This document shows positions 18,933 to 28,911 of a stretch of 64,000 nucleotides of DNA, one piece after another. A program made the position numbers and the translations under genes. This stretch comes from Roseburia sp. 1XD42-34 (GTDB taxonomy: Bacteria > Bacillota > Bacilli > Bacillales > Amphibacillaceae): the NCBI RefSeq assembly GCF_009917385.1, contig NZ_QWLJ01000010.1:87361-151360 (forward strand). Direction: 5' to 3'. The stretch's first letter is position 1; each line of letters begins with the position of its first letter. The notes under the pieces are model-generated. The model saw only the letters and a list, made by a program, of their open reading frames with translations. It was not told where the DNA came from and searched no databases.

Positions 18933-19051
18933 ATGTCGAAAGTGGAAAATCATCGGTTTATTTGGTAACAGACCATATTTCAAAGCTTGATCCAGTATAA
19001 GAAAAAGATGAATTGAATAAATTAAAAAAGTATAAGCACATCTGCATCATT
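18933..19051 (+). pseudogene. Short decayed open frame
   Basis: A GGAGG-preceded ATG starts MSKVENHRF. After a one-base shift the frame reads LVTDHISKLDPV, stop, EKDELNKLKKYKHICII, stop. A frameshift and an in-frame stop suggest a decayed small gene. Family unknown. Confidence 0.35.
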
Positions 19052-19259
19052 TGAGGTTATATCTATGGCATTCCCATGTCATGGTTTTTTTACAATGGTT
19101 TCATACCTTTTGCGAAGCTTTTTTCATTTTATTACGTTATTATTTTTATCATACGGAGTTGTGAAATGCTGTGGTTTTTGATATGAACCATCCTACTCAC
19201 CCTACTTCTATATTTGTCGGGTTTACAACGCAAGATCAATAAGTGGATTTTCTTGGAAA

Positions 19260-19514
19260 GATAAGAAAGCGTAAAAATGGTTACTTTGGGGATACGGAAT
19301 TAACGGAATAACCACGTCCGGCTTAAGCACCCAGCAACTAGGCGACTTCACTCCATTGCCCTACGATAGTCATCATTGGTTTGTGGTTAAGTTGTTTAAA
19401 AACTGACTTGCCGTTCATATGTGGACATACTCCTGTTGCAGGAGCATGGTTATTTATCTCAGATGATTCATTCCATTCGCGCGTTGCTAAACGGGCGTCC
19501 TGCGCCTTTGTTCA
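19260..19514 (+). repeat. Family A repeat, copy 6 (full length)
   Basis: Head subtype 1, middle partly degenerate (GACTTGCCGTTC, ACTCCTGTTGCAGGAGCATGG) and tail GGGCGTCCTGCGCCTTTGTTCA. Its right end adjoins a coding-like frame immediately (see the next feature). Confidence 0.8.
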
Positions 19515-20040
19515 GAAGAAAACAAGCAATTACGTGAAGAAATAGGTCGATTGAACGATCACGTGGTTGAGATAAATCAAGTTAGAGGGAAAAATAATAT
19601 CCTTCCAGAAAATGCTGATGTATTATATAAGATTTAATAACGGTAAGCTTCTTTAAGGAAGCTGAAGTAAAACATACTTTAATGGTTGCTATCAAACAAC
19701 ATCATATAAGTGGGCAAATGGATTTACCATCCGTATAACAGAAAGCGAGTTTGCTTGGACAATGGCGTAATATCCTGATTTTGCTTTCTATGCCTATTGT
19801 GATGACAAATGAAAAGATTAACGACGTGCAAGTAATCTGGAAGGCAAAACTACTATTCCCTTTAATGGACAAACCTCTATTTGGCATGTTTTGCTCCCTT
19901 CAGGTTTGGGGGAAGCGGAAGAGGTAAAAAAGCAAGCTTTGAATAAAGCTCTAGCAGTGTCAGAGATGAAAAGTATTAGATCCCCTGCCGTCCATAAGGT
20001 AAACATACAAGAGATGATAGGAATGCTTAACTTTGAATGA
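19515..20040 (+). pseudogene. Decayed gene of unknown family beginning at the family A border
   Basis: Directly after the repeat the frame reads EENKQLREEIGRLNDHVVEI, a coiled-coil-like start, to a stop near 19637. Further pieces follow in other frames: DLITVSFFKEAEVKHTLM, NGFTIRITESEFAWTMA then a stop, YPDFAFYAYCDD, and NGQTSIWHVLLPSGLGEAEEV ending at TGA 20038-20040. At least two frameshifts and two in-frame stops are needed. The parts look like one protein, but I do not recognise the family. Confidence 0.5.
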
Positions 20041-20099
20041 TAATATAGGTGTGAATTCCAGAAAGTAAACAGCTTTTTCCTACCCCTTATGGTAATACA

Positions 20100-21323
20100 T
20101 TATCCGCTTTCTGCTGCTATATGTTCATCTGCATGAATAAAATGCCACACTAAAAAAAACAATAACAATCCGATGATTCCCATCGTAATATAACTGACAT
20201 GTAGATATTGGCGCATAGCCATTGATATAGCAGGCGGCCCTAGAGCAACACCAATAAAACGCGAGGAGCTATAAAATGCAGTAATAGTTCCACGTTCTTC
20301 TTTATCAATTCCTTGTGTAATCATTGCATCAAGTGTAGGTAACGCAGAACCAATTGCAATCCCCAAAATAGATGTTATGATAAGTAAAATGTATAAATTG
20401 CCACTTGAAAAGCCAACAAATACAACACTTGCTGCAGTAACAGGCAAACTAAATAATAACACCCGTTTCATCGTTGCTAAATCACCTTTTATTTTACGGC
20501 CAGTAATGAAAGAAGCAAGACACAGACCAAATAATGGGATAGCTAATACAAGACCCTTGGTCACGCCATATAACTGATGTTGTTTTTCAAAAATATCCGA
20601 TAGAAAGAATAGTACCCCAAATAAAATTAGCATTAAATGAATTCCAATGAAAAACACGGTATATAACCACTTACCCTCTGTTTTGAAAGTGCTTTTCGTT
20701 TTCTGAAGAAATTCCTGAAATGGTTGCACCTCTTCTTTTTGTTTTGGAACTTTAATAAATAGATAAATAAGCACAATCGAAATAAGACTAAACAAAGATA
20801 TGGAAAAAAAGGGGATATACCATAAAAAAGACGCAAACAGCGCTCCTAAAATAGGACTTAACACTTTTCCAAAGGTGTTGGAGGTCTCAACAATCCCAAG
20901 GCAAGCACTCGCTTTTTCATCATCCCCTTTAAATAGATCTCCAACTAAAGGTAAAATAATGGGGAAAGCTCCTGCTGCGCCTATACCTTGTAGTACCCGA
21001 CCGATAATAATCCAAGTAAATGGATCTGACAGCTTCCATGAGGCGAACCCTGCAATTAATCCACCAATAAATGCTAATACTAAGCTGGTTAAAATGACAA
21101 TTTTTCTACTGTAGCGATCGGATAAATAACCTGCCACTGGAATGAGGAAAATGGCGGCAAGGGAATAGCTCGTAATGATCATACTCGATTGAAAGGTAGT
21201 GATTCCTACTTGTTTTTCAAAAACAGGTAGTACAGGAATCAGCATGGAATTTCCTAATGTCATTACAAGTGGTATTGAAGCAAGACTAATAATACTCCAT
21301 GTTTTAACAGATTGCTTGGTCAT
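20100..21323 (-). CDS. MFS transporter
   Basis: Twelve-helix major facilitator of 407 aa, probably a drug/proton antiporter. MLIPVLPVFEKQVGI and GYLSDRYSRK (motif A between helices 2 and 3), RVLQGIGAAGAFPI (motif B-like, helix 4) and SPILGALFASFLWYIPF (motif C-like, helix 5) point to the DHA1 export group. The start is taken as ATG 21323, nine bases after GGAG; ATG 21338 is the alternative. No regulator is adjacent. Substrate unknown. Confidence 0.88.
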   Translation of the reverse strand: MTKQSVKTWSIISLASIPLVMTLGNSMLIPVLPVFEKQVGITTFQSSMIITSYSLAAIFLIPVAGYLSDRYSRKIVILTSLVLAFIGGLIAGFASWKLSDPFTWIIIGRVLQGIGAAGAFPIILPLVGDLFKGDDEKASACLGIVETSNTFGKVLSPILGALFASFLWYIPFFSISLFSLISIVLIYLFIKVPKQKEEVQPFQEFLQKTKSTFKTEGKWLYTVFFIGIHLMLILFGVLFFLSDIFEKQHQLYGVTKGLVLAIPLFGLCLASFITGRKIKGDLATMKRVLLFSLPVTAASVVFVGFSSGNLYILLIITSILGIAIGSALPTLDAMITQGIDKEERGTITAFYSSSRFIGVALGPPAISMAMRQYLHVSYITMGIIGLLLFFLVWHFIHADEHIAAESG

Positions 21324-21407
21324 AACTAAACGCTCCATTTCTTTCTGCTTTCTTTCCGCTTATTCCTATTATCATGCCAATCGTAACTTTTCTTATGCAT
21401 AAGAATA

Positions 21408-21443
21408 AATGGCGGGTTGGAACTAGTAGTAAAGCCCGCCATT
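21408..21443. terminator. Hairpin upstream of the MFS gene
   Basis: AATGGCGGG (21408-21416) pairs with CCCGCCATT (21435-21443). No T tract and no gene feeding it from the left on +; role unclear. Confidence 0.35.
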
Positions 21444-21662
21444 ATGAATTTGTTGAAAGCAAAAATAGTAACAAGCAAGCAGTAAGTAGCATTCATTCGA
21501 GTGTACGATGCTGGAGAATGTTGGTTTACCTTGTTTTTAACTTACAAATGTGCGGTCTAATCCACCTGCTTTATACGGTGTCCGCTTTTAGCCTTATTTT
21601 TTTGTCTAGTCAAGTAACCTGTCCAAATATTCAAGCTAGAGGAGTGAGTTTAGTCTAGCTTT

Positions 21663-21755
21663 GAGGTGGCTTTAGCCTATGGATCTTTGCTTAGACTTGA
21701 AAATAACTTTAGTCGTCATGTATGTCTAACTTCACCTGCTTTAGCAGGTGTTGGT
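21663..21755 (+). repeat. Family C direct repeat, copy 1
   Basis: GAGGTGGCTTTAGCCTATGG, ATCTTTGCTTAGAC, ACTTTAGTCGTCATGTATG, TCTAACTTCACCTGCTTTAG and CAGGTG. It lies at the 3' side of the macrodomain gene. A related short piece, GTCTAATCCACCTGCTTTA, occurs at about 21554-21573. Confidence 0.65.
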
Positions 21756-21759
21756 TTAA

Positions 21760-22320
21760 TTAACCAGAAGAACAAATGATATTTCTTAAGGCGGATTTAT
21801 ATACGGAAAAATCAGTTTTTGAAAAAAGCACTATCTTCACCTGACCGAAATCTACTGTCTGTAAGTAATTGGTGATTATTCTCATTGCTATCTTCGCTGC
21901 CTGCTCAATGGGAAAACGATATACACCAGTAGAAATAGAAGGGAATGAAATGCTAGTTAGCTTATATTCTTTAGCAAGCTTGAAGGAATTTTGATAGCAA
22001 TCTGCTAACTGATCGTCCTGGTTTGGATTATGTGCATTCCAAATAGGGCCTACTGTATGGATCACATAACTAGCAGGTAATTGAAATCCAGGAGTAATAA
22101 CAGTTTCTCCAGTTCCTAAAGGCTCCCCATTTAACTGCTCTTTCCGAAGTCTTTTGCAAGCTTGTAACAATTCTTGTCCTGCTGCTTTATGAATGGCTCC
22201 ATCTACGCCTCCACCGCCCATCAATGATCCATTAGCTGCATTAACAATGGCATCTGTCGCCTGTTTAGTAATATCTCCAATTAACAGCTCTAATGTATTT
22301 GCACCTATTGTAATTTGCAA
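21760..22320 (-). CDS. Macrodomain O-acetyl-ADP-ribose deacetylase
   Basis: Single macrodomain protein (186 aa) of the YmdB/MacroD type, predicted to remove acetyl from O-acetyl-ADP-ribose and possibly ADP-ribose from proteins. ADP-ribose-binding elements: GDITKQATDAIVNAANGSL, the catalytic-loop GGGGVDGAIHKAAG, TPGFQLPASYVIHTVGP and SISTGVYRFPIEQAA. TTG 22320 follows AAGGAGGT by seven bases. It stands alone between two copies of family C repeats, so it may have been duplicated or moved as a cassette; that is inference. No sirtuin gene is nearby. Confidence 0.93.
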   Translation of the reverse strand: MQITIGANTLELLIGDITKQATDAIVNAANGSLMGGGGVDGAIHKAAGQELLQACKRLRKEQLNGEPLGTGETVITPGFQLPASYVIHTVGPIWNAHNPNQDDQLADCYQNSFKLAKEYKLTSISFPSISTGVYRFPIEQAAKIAMRIITNYLQTVDFGQVKIVLFSKTDFSVYKSALRNIICSSG

Positions 22321-22427
22321 ATCAATTACCTCCTTTTATTTGCGCCTCCTTATATTTTGAATAAAACAACTACCATTGTCTAATTTTTAGTGTCCAAGGC
22401 GATGAATGAAAAGCTTTATTAATAATT

Positions 22428-22533
22428 GGAGGTTGCTTCAGCTTATGGATCTTTGCTTAGGACTTTAGCCTAAAAAACGACTTTAGACGACGGCATTTAT
22501 GTCTAACTCCACCTGTTTTAGCAAGTGGTTGTT
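22428..22533 (+). repeat. Family C direct repeat, copy 2
   Basis: GGAGGTTGCTTCAGCTTATGG, ATCTTTGCTTAGGAC, GACTTTAGACGACGGCATT, TATGTCTAACTCCACCTG and TTTTAGCAAGTGGTTG, collinear with copy 1 and in the same orientation. It lies on the promoter side of the macrodomain gene. Confidence 0.65.
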
Positions 22534-22811
22534 CAAGGAAGTAGCTATGGATAAAAACGTTCTACAATTAGTTGTTAAATTTCTGACTACCCGTTACTTA
22601 TACGGTCATAGCAGCTATTTCAGCAAATGAAAATCATCTTGTTCTTTAAATACAGGAGAACGTTATGTATAATTTGCCATAGCTATTCCATTTATGGGAC
22701 GAGATTTTAGCAACTAGTATATACCCATAAAGTAATGATTGAAAACGGTATGATTTGCAACGATTAAGGTTTATGAAGGCATTCATACTAATAAAAGGGG
22801 GAGTGTAACAA

Positions 22812-23597
22812 GTGGGCAAGCAAAATAATGAAGAGATACCAAAGGAAGCGGTTCAAGCATTAAAAGTTACGCTGGAGGTGCTGGAACAAACGGTAATTGG
22901 TGTATATTTGTTTGGTTCTGCTGTAATTGGTGGTTTACGTATGAATAGTGATGTAGATATCCTAGTTGTCGTAAATCACCGTTTATCAAAAGAGATGCGA
23001 AGAAAACTGACAGAGAGACTCATGCGTATCTCTGGAAAGATAGGGAATACAAAGTGTATCCGACCGCTTGAAGTCACGGTAATCAACCATAGTGATGTGG
23101 TACCGTGGAGATATCCGCCAAGAAATGAATTTTTGTATGGAGAGTGGCTTCGAAGTGAGTTTGAGGCAGGTCAGATCCCAGAACCAACTTGTAACCCTGA
23201 TTTAGCTATTGTCTTAGCCAAAGCAAGAAAGAATAGTGTTTCTTTATATGGCCCTGATGCTTCAGCTATACTTGATCCCGCTCCAAAAGCAGATATTAGA
23301 AAGGCAATTAAAGATTCCTTACCAGACTTAATAGAAGGGATGAAAGGTGACGAACGTAATGTAATTTTAACGATGGCTCGCATGTGGCAGACAGTAGCTG
23401 ATGGAGAAATTTCGCCAAAAGATGTTGCTGCAGATTGGGCTATTCCTCGGTTGCCTCAAGAATATGCGTATTTACTTGATTTAGCTAGAAAAGGCTATCT
23501 AGGGGAATATGCTGATAATTGGGAAGGGCTGGAATCAGAGGTGCGTGCACTCATTATTTATATGAAGAACTCTATAGCGTCTTATGTAAGTATTTAA
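22812..23597 (+). CDS. AadA/ANT(9)-like aminoglycoside nucleotidyltransferase
   Basis: Transfers AMP from ATP to a hydroxyl of spectinomycin and/or streptomycin; 261 aa, the usual length. The nucleotidyltransferase motif is GS at 35-36 and D47-x-D49 (LRMNSDVDILV), the metal-binding aspartates. The C-terminal helical domain (residues 150-260) holds TMARMWQTVADGEISPKDVAADWA, which closely resembles the AadA group. GTG 22812 follows GGGGGAGTG. No integron or IS is linked, so it looks like a resident gene. Activity and drug range are unproven. Confidence 0.88.
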   Translation: MGKQNNEEIPKEAVQALKVTLEVLEQTVIGVYLFGSAVIGGLRMNSDVDILVVVNHRLSKEMRRKLTERLMRISGKIGNTKCIRPLEVTVINHSDVVPWRYPPRNEFLYGEWLRSEFEAGQIPEPTCNPDLAIVLAKARKNSVSLYGPDASAILDPAPKADIRKAIKDSLPDLIEGMKGDERNVILTMARMWQTVADGEISPKDVAADWAIPRLPQEYAYLLDLARKGYLGEYADNWEGLESEVRALIIYMKNSIASYVSI

Positions 23598-23745
23598 TCA
23601 CAAGCTTAGAAAAACGGTAACAATTCAATGAAACAACCTGTTTACTTGAATTAAAAAGAAAAGTTGCAAAGTAACATATTTAAACAGACAGGAACTCTTT
23701 CTGAATTTAGATATTAACGTGAATGATCTAAATGCATACAAAATA

Positions 23746-23787
23746 GATAGATGGAAGCTGGACCTCGGCTTGCTCATCTATCTTTTT
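23746..23787 (+). terminator. Terminator of the AadA-like gene
   Basis: GATAGATG (23746-23753) pairs with CATCTATC (23775-23782), reinforced by AAGC/GCTT, and is followed by TTTTTC. Confidence 0.7.
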
Positions 23788-23883
23788 CTTCATGTATCCC
23801 ATCTAATTAAGTTGAGACACAGGATGCCAATATTTATAATGAACAAAATATTCCTTTGCAGGATAAAAATGTAAAAACATCAA

Positions 23884-24753
23884 TTATAACGCTTTCACAT
23901 CTAACGTCTCGATAAACTGAACAAAAGCTTTTATAATATTTAGCTGCAACGTGTCTTCGTGGTAATACATCCATGTTTTACGGGTAACAAAAGCACCGGA
24001 CGGCAGGGGAAGGGGTTTGATAATTAAATCCGTGTATGGGCGAACAACTAGATTAGCAATAATCGCATAACCGAGACCGTTAATGATCATTTCCTTGCAT
24101 GTCTCTACTTGGTTAACTTGGATATTAATATTTGGATTTTGTTTATAGTTGCTGTACCACCAATGATCCACAATGCTTTTCATTTTTTCGTCTGTATGAT
24201 AATCAATCCGAGGTAAGCGAGGAAGTTCCTCCCATGTGAAATCCCATGGCGATGCAACACAAATTTCTTCTTCATAGAGTAAATGTTTGGCTTCGTTCCA
24301 AATGTAATCTCCTTTAATGAAGGCTATATGTACATCATGATTTAAAATGAGCCGGTGCATTTCACTACTCCACCCCGTAACGACTTGAAATTCGACATCG
24401 GGGTAGCTTTGCTTAAATAAACGTAGCAGTTTTGGCATTTTATTTAAAGCAAAAAAATTCGATACGCCAACCCGAATGGTGCCAGAGACTTGATCCTTCA
24501 TATTATGCAGTTGTTCTTCAATTTTTCTTTGTTCATACAACATTTTTTGTGCATGAAGTGCCAACTGTTCCCCTTCAGGAGTAAACGTAATGCCGCGCCG
24601 TTTGCGAATAATGAGCTGAACTCCGTAATGGCTTTCCAGTTTTTTTAATCTTGACGTTAATGTTGGCTGAGATAAGAATAGGTGTTGTGCAGCTTGAGTG
24701 ATATTTTCCGTACGATAAAGTTCTGCTAACATTTCCCAATCTTCCGTTCTCAT
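23884..24753 (-). CDS. LysR-family regulator, divergent from the methylcitrate operon
   Basis: 289-aa transcription factor. The HTH is at residues 16-40 (ENITQAAQHLFLSQPTLTSRLKKLE), with GTIRVGVSNFFALNK opening the effector domain near 90. Start ATG 24753 is preceded by AAAGAGTGGTG. It is divergent from prpC across about 150 bp, so it is the likely activator or repressor of propionate catabolism; the ligand (2-methylcitrate or propionyl-CoA) is a guess. This is not the sigma-54 PrpR of enterics. Confidence 0.87.
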   Translation of the reverse strand: MRTEDWEMLAELYRTENITQAAQHLFLSQPTLTSRLKKLESHYGVQLIIRKRRGITFTPEGEQLALHAQKMLYEQRKIEEQLHNMKDQVSGTIRVGVSNFFALNKMPKLLRLFKQSYPDVEFQVVTGWSSEMHRLILNHDVHIAFIKGDYIWNEAKHLLYEEEICVASPWDFTWEELPRLPRIDYHTDEKMKSIVDHWWYSNYKQNPNINIQVNQVETCKEMIINGLGYAIIANLVVRPYTDLIIKPLPLPSGAFVTRKTWMYYHEDTLQLNIIKAFVQFIETLDVKAL

Positions 24754-24901
24754 AAATTAACACCACTCTTTCGATTATTTAGATATTGAAAAATTTTATG
24801 CCTATTAATTAAAATTATATATTTTCCTAATCTTCATTTCAATTTTATAATGGGAATAGAGAAAATAAAGAAAATTATCGAATAAACAAAGGAGGATGTT
24901 T

Positions 24902-26008
24902 ATGAGTACGAAGCAGCAGTTTGTCCCTGGTTTGGACGGTGTTATTGCAGCAGAGACAGCAATCTCTTTTCTTGATACAGAGCAAGAAAAAATCATTATT
25001 CGAGGTCATGAATTAATCGATTTGTCGAAAAGCAACGATTACATTGATGTTGTCCACCTTTTATTAGATGGAAAATTACCAAATGCCTCAGAAAAGACGG
25101 CTCTTGAAAAACAACTAACCTCCAATTACAACATCCCAGATCAAGTCATGCAAATTTTATCTCTACTACCAAAAGGAACACACCCAATGGATGGATTACG
25201 CACAGGAATGTCAGCGCTTTCTGGATACGATAAAGACATGGATAACCGTTCATTGGAGGCGAATAAAAGTAGAGCGTATGCATTACTAGGAACGTTGCCT
25301 GCTATTACGGTGAATAGTTATCGTCTCATTAATGGGAAGGAGGCTGTGAAACCGGATCAATCGCTTTCTTACAGTGCTAATTTTTTATATATGATAACAG
25401 GAGAAAAGCCAACCGACTTTGAAGCGGAAATTTTTGACCGCACATTACTTCTTTATAGTGAGCATGAGATGCCAAACTCAACATTTACTGCCAGAGTAAT
25501 CGCTTCGACGAATTCCGATCTTTATGGCGCATTAACGGGTGGAGTTGCCTCTTTAAAAGGAAATTTGCATGGTGGAGCGAATGAGGCGGTCATGTATATG
25601 TTAAATGAAGTGAAAACCGCTGCTGCTTTTGAAGAGCTTATCCAAAGAAAACTTGCTAATAAAGAAAAGATTATGGGTTTTGGACACCGTGTTTATATGA
25701 AAAAGATGGATCCGCGAGCTTTAGTTTTGAAAGATGCTTTACGGCAATTATGTGAGAAAAAAGGCGATTTTACACTATTAGAAATGTGCGAAGCAGGAGA
25801 AAAAGTCATGCGCGAGGAAAAAGGGTTATATCCAAATCTCGATTACTATGCAGCCCCAGTTTATTGGATGCTAGGAATCCCAATTGGTCTGTATACACCC
25901 ATTTTCTTCAGTGCACGTACTGCTGGATTAGCTGCACATGTCATTGAACAGCATAACAATAATCGGATCTTCCGTCCACGTGTGCATTATATCGGAGAAA
26001 GCTATTAA
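24902..26008 (+). CDS. prpC: 2-methylcitrate synthase / citrate synthase
   Basis: Joins propionyl-CoA (or acetyl-CoA) to oxaloacetate; first enzyme of the methylcitrate cycle. The 368-aa product carries the citrate synthase active site: [15 protein letters not shown] with one catalytic His, [16 protein letters not shown] with another, and an Asp in [20 protein letters not shown] 24902 is six bases from GGAGG; ATG 24896 would leave none. Context (prpD and prpB downstream) favours methylcitrate synthase, like B. subtilis MmgD. TATAAT at 24846-24851 with no good -35 suggests dependence on an activator. Confidence 0.93.
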   Translation: MSTKQQFVPGLDGVIAAETAISFLDTEQEKIIIRGHELIDLSKSNDYIDVVHLLLDGKLPNASEKTALEKQLTSNYNIPDQVMQILSLLPKGTHPMDGLRTGMSALSGYDKDMDNRSLEANKSRAYALLGTLPAITVNSYRLINGKEAVKPDQSLSYSANFLYMITGEKPTDFEAEIFDRTLLLYSEHEMPNSTFTARVIASTNSDLYGALTGGVASLKGNLHGGANEAVMYMLNEVKTAAAFEELIQRKLANKEKIMGFGHRVYMKKMDPRALVLKDALRQLCEKKGDFTLLEMCEAGEKVMREEKGLYPNLDYYAAPVYWMLGIPIGLYTPIFFSARTAGLAAHVIEQHNNNRIFRPRVHYIGESY

Positions 26009-26030
26009 GGAACTAGAAGGAGCGAATGTA

Positions 26031-27467
26031 ATGGTACAAGTTAAAGATGAAAGAAAAACAGATGTATTATTAGAAGAGATAGCTGATTATGTATTGAATA
26101 AAGAGATCACTAGTGAAGAGGCTTTTTCGACCGCCCATTATGTATTAATCGATTCAATTGGCTGTGGAATTCTTGCCCTTAATTACCCAGAGTGTACGAA
26201 GCATCTTGGACCAATTGCCCCTGGAACAATTGTACCAAATGGGGTTCGTGTGCCTGGTACATCTCACGTGCTAGATCCTGTGCAAGGGGCTTTTAGTATC
26301 GGCACGATAATACGTTGGCTCGATTATAATGATACGTGGCTTGCGGCGGAATGGGGGCATCCTTCTGATAACCTTGGCGGTATTTTAGCGGTTGCTGATT
26401 TTATTAGTCGCCAGAACGTGGCAAATGGGAAAGACCCACTAAAAGTCAAAGATGTGTTGGAAATGGCTATCAAAGCTCATGAAATTCAAGGAGTTCTAGC
26501 GTTAGAGAACAGTCTGAATCGAGTAGGGCTCGATCATGTGCTTTATGTTAAAATTGCTACTACCGCCGTGGTAACGAAAATGCTTGGTGGTAACAGGGAA
26601 GAGATTATCAACGCATTATCCAACGCTTGGATTGATAATTCAAGTCTGCGTACGTATCGTCACGCACCAAATACTGGCTCACGTAAATCATGGGCTGCTG
26701 GCGATGCAACGAGTCGAGCTGTTCGATTAGCGTTCATGGCAGTTCAAGGTGAAATGGGTTATGCTACGGCTTTAAGTGCTCCAGGATGGGGCTTTCAAGA
26801 CGTGTTATTCAACAAGCAAGAGCTTGTGTTAAAGCAGCCGTTAAATAGTTATGTGATGGAAAACGTGCTCTTTAAAGTATCTTATCCTGCTGAATTTCAT
26901 GCCCAAACAGCAGCAGAAGCGGCGATTGAACTACATCCTGAGGTAAAGGATCGCTTAGATGAAATTGATTATATTACGATTTCCACACATGAATCGGCTA
27001 TTCGAATTATTGACAAACAAGGACCATTGTATAATCCTGCCGACCGTGACCATTGTTTGCAATATATAACAGCAATTGGTCTATTAAAAGGGAATATTGT
27101 CGCAGAAGATTATGAGGATGATGTAGCCGCAGATCCACGTGTCGATATGCTACGGGATAAAATGGTTGTAACGGAGAACAAAGCATACACAGTAGATTAT
27201 TTAGATCCGGAGAAACGCTCGATTGCCAATGCCGTACAAGTTCATTTCAAAGATGGCACAAAAACAGCAGCTATTGAACGTGAATATCCGTTAGGACACC
27301 GTTTCCGTAGAAAAGAAGCGATTCCAAAGATATTAGAAAAATATGGTACGAATTTAGCTACTCAGTTCGCCAGTAAGCAATTACGGGAAATTGAAGCGGT
27401 GAGCTATGATTATGATAAACTAGTAGAAATGGATGTTCATGAATGGATGGAACTATTTGTAAAGTAA
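26031..27467 (+). CDS. prpD: 2-methylcitrate dehydratase (MmgE/PrpD family)
   Basis: Dehydrates 2-methylcitrate to 2-methyl-cis-aconitate. The 478 aa cover the two PrpD domains: [48 protein letters not shown] and RSWAAGD-type helices, then [15 protein letters not shown] and [20 protein letters not shown] 26031 follows AGAAGGAG and starts 22 nt after the prpC stop. The family is iron-sulfur free. Confidence 0.95.
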   Translation: MVQVKDERKTDVLLEEIADYVLNKEITSEEAFSTAHYVLIDSIGCGILALNYPECTKHLGPIAPGTIVPNGVRVPGTSHVLDPVQGAFSIGTIIRWLDYNDTWLAAEWGHPSDNLGGILAVADFISRQNVANGKDPLKVKDVLEMAIKAHEIQGVLALENSLNRVGLDHVLYVKIATTAVVTKMLGGNREEIINALSNAWIDNSSLRTYRHAPNTGSRKSWAAGDATSRAVRLAFMAVQGEMGYATALSAPGWGFQDVLFNKQELVLKQPLNSYVMENVLFKVSYPAEFHAQTAAEAAIELHPEVKDRLDEIDYITISTHESAIRIIDKQGPLYNPADRDHCLQYITAIGLLKGNIVAEDYEDDVAADPRVDMLRDKMVVTENKAYTVDYLDPEKRSIANAVQVHFKDGTKTAAIEREYPLGHRFRRKEAIPKILEKYGTNLATQFASKQLREIEAVSYDYDKLVEMDVHEWMELFVK

Positions 27468-27485
27468 CGAGGAGGTCTCCAAAAG

Positions 27486-28388
27486 ATGGCATGGATTGTG
27501 GATGAACCAAAAACACAAAAGGAATTGGCAAAAAGCTTTAAGGAGCTTATGCAAGCGGACGAGATTTTGCAAATTCCAGGAGCTCATGATGCTATGGCAG
27601 CACTCGTAGCCCGACAAACGGGATTCTCTGCATTGTATCTGTCAGGTGGTGCATATACAGCAAGTAAGGGCTTACCAGATTTAGGGATTGTCACATCAAC
27701 CGAAGTAGCAGAACGAGCAAGAGATCTTGTCAGAGCTACAAATCTACCTGTTTTAGTAGATATAGATACAGGCTTCGGTGGCGTCTTAAACGTGGCGCGT
27801 ACTGCGCGAGAGATGTTAGAAGCAAACGTAGCCGCCGTCCAAATAGAAGATCAACAATTACCGAAAAAATGCGGTCATTTAAATGGAAAGCAGCTCGTCA
27901 CTAAAGAAGAAATGGAACAAAAGCTGCAAGCAATTAAAAAAGTAGCCCCTTCATTAGTGATTGTTGCAAGAACAGATGCACGGGCAAATGAGGGATTGGA
28001 TGCAGCTATCGAACGTGCAAACGCGTATGTAGCATCTGGAGCTGACGCTATTTTTCCTGAAGCGCTCCAAACGGATGAGGAATTTCAAGTTTTTGCTCAA
28101 AAGGTGCATGCACCATTACTGGCAAACATGACGGAATTTGGCAAGACGCCGTATATATCAGCAGAAGAATTTCAGCGGATGGGGTTTCGTATGGTGATTT
28201 ATCCAGTAACCTCTTTACGAGTGGCAGCTAAAGCGTATGAGCGAATCTTCAAGCTGATTAAAGAAGAAGGAACACAAAAGAACGGTATTACGGACATGCA
28301 AACGAGAAAAGAATTATATGAAACCATCTCCTATAACGATTTTGAAGCATTGGATAAGAATATTGCCAAAACGGTGTTGGGTGAATAA
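27486..28388 (+). CDS. prpB: 2-methylisocitrate lyase
   Basis: Cleaves 2-methylisocitrate to pyruvate and succinate. The 300-aa TIM barrel of the isocitrate lyase/PEP mutase superfamily shows LSGGAYTAS, the magnesium-binding VDIDTGFGG (D92), the catalytic KKCGH at 127-131 and VARTDARA. AGGAGG precedes ATG 27486, 18 nt after prpD. Together with prpC and prpD it completes the cycle core. The acyl-CoA genes mmgABC found before these in B. subtilis are not present. Confidence 0.95.
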   Translation: MAWIVDEPKTQKELAKSFKELMQADEILQIPGAHDAMAALVARQTGFSALYLSGGAYTASKGLPDLGIVTSTEVAERARDLVRATNLPVLVDIDTGFGGVLNVARTAREMLEANVAAVQIEDQQLPKKCGHLNGKQLVTKEEMEQKLQAIKKVAPSLVIVARTDARANEGLDAAIERANAYVASGADAIFPEALQTDEEFQVFAQKVHAPLLANMTEFGKTPYISAEEFQRMGFRMVIYPVTSLRVAAKAYERIFKLIKEEGTQKNGITDMQTRKELYETISYNDFEALDKNIAKTVLGE

Positions 28389-28398
28389 ATAGAGAAGT

Positions 28399-28433
28399 GG
28401 GCTTTACTGAGTTTTCGGTAGAGTCCTTTTTTT
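28399..28433 (+). terminator. Terminator of the prp operon
   Basis: GGGCTTTACTGA pairs (with G-U pairs) with TCGGTAGAGTCC around GTTT, followed by TTTTTTT. Confidence 0.8.
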
Positions 28434-28704
28434 GGGTATTTTAAAAAGGGCTCAAGGCAGATAAGGTATATTGAATAAGTAAACGTATCATTTGTAATGA
28501 AGGAAGCAATATTATAAAAGTAACTATCTGCCTCATCTATATAGGAGTAAAGAAATAATCGTTGATCTCTCATGTTCCAAACTCGCTTTGGTGGGTCATA
28601 TTGATGCATTAATCTGGTTGTTCCATCAAAGGTGTTCTACGTAGTGGAACTTGAAAAATTTCTTGATTAATACAAATGTGAATGATTATTCATTCATAAA
28701 AAAA

Positions 28705-28911
28705 TTAAGCAAGAAAATAAAAAAAGATAAAGCTTGTTAAGTATAATGGTCTTAAGCTGTGTTGTAAATTTAATAATGTATCAAGCTGTTGGCTGCATTT
28801 TACCGTTCTTCGATCTGTTAAGCCGTACTTTAAGCCTAGCGCAATCATTTCTTGCTTTTTCTTATTGATCCTTGCGGCTAGCCGAGAGGGATCTGGTTCT
28901 ATCACTTTCAT
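28705..28911 (-). CDS. Spo0E-like aspartyl-phosphate phosphatase
   Basis: 68-aa protein of the Spo0E/YnzD group that would dephosphorylate Spo0A~P and hold back sporulation. After an unusual N-terminal extension, ARINKKKQEMIALGLKYGL forms the first helix and CSQQLDTLLNL carries the SQxLD signature. GGGAG is ten bases upstream. The tail is hydrophobic (LTSFIFFYF), which is atypical. Single-gene unit. Confidence 0.8.
   Translation of the reverse strand: MKVIEPDPSRLAARINKKKQEMIALGLKYGLTDRRTVKCSQQLDTLLNLQHSLRPLYLTSFIFFYFLA

Noticed and set aside
21374..21658. Open frame of 94 codons on +
   Set aside because: No ribosome site, runs through a hairpin and repeat-like sequence, and resembles no protein.
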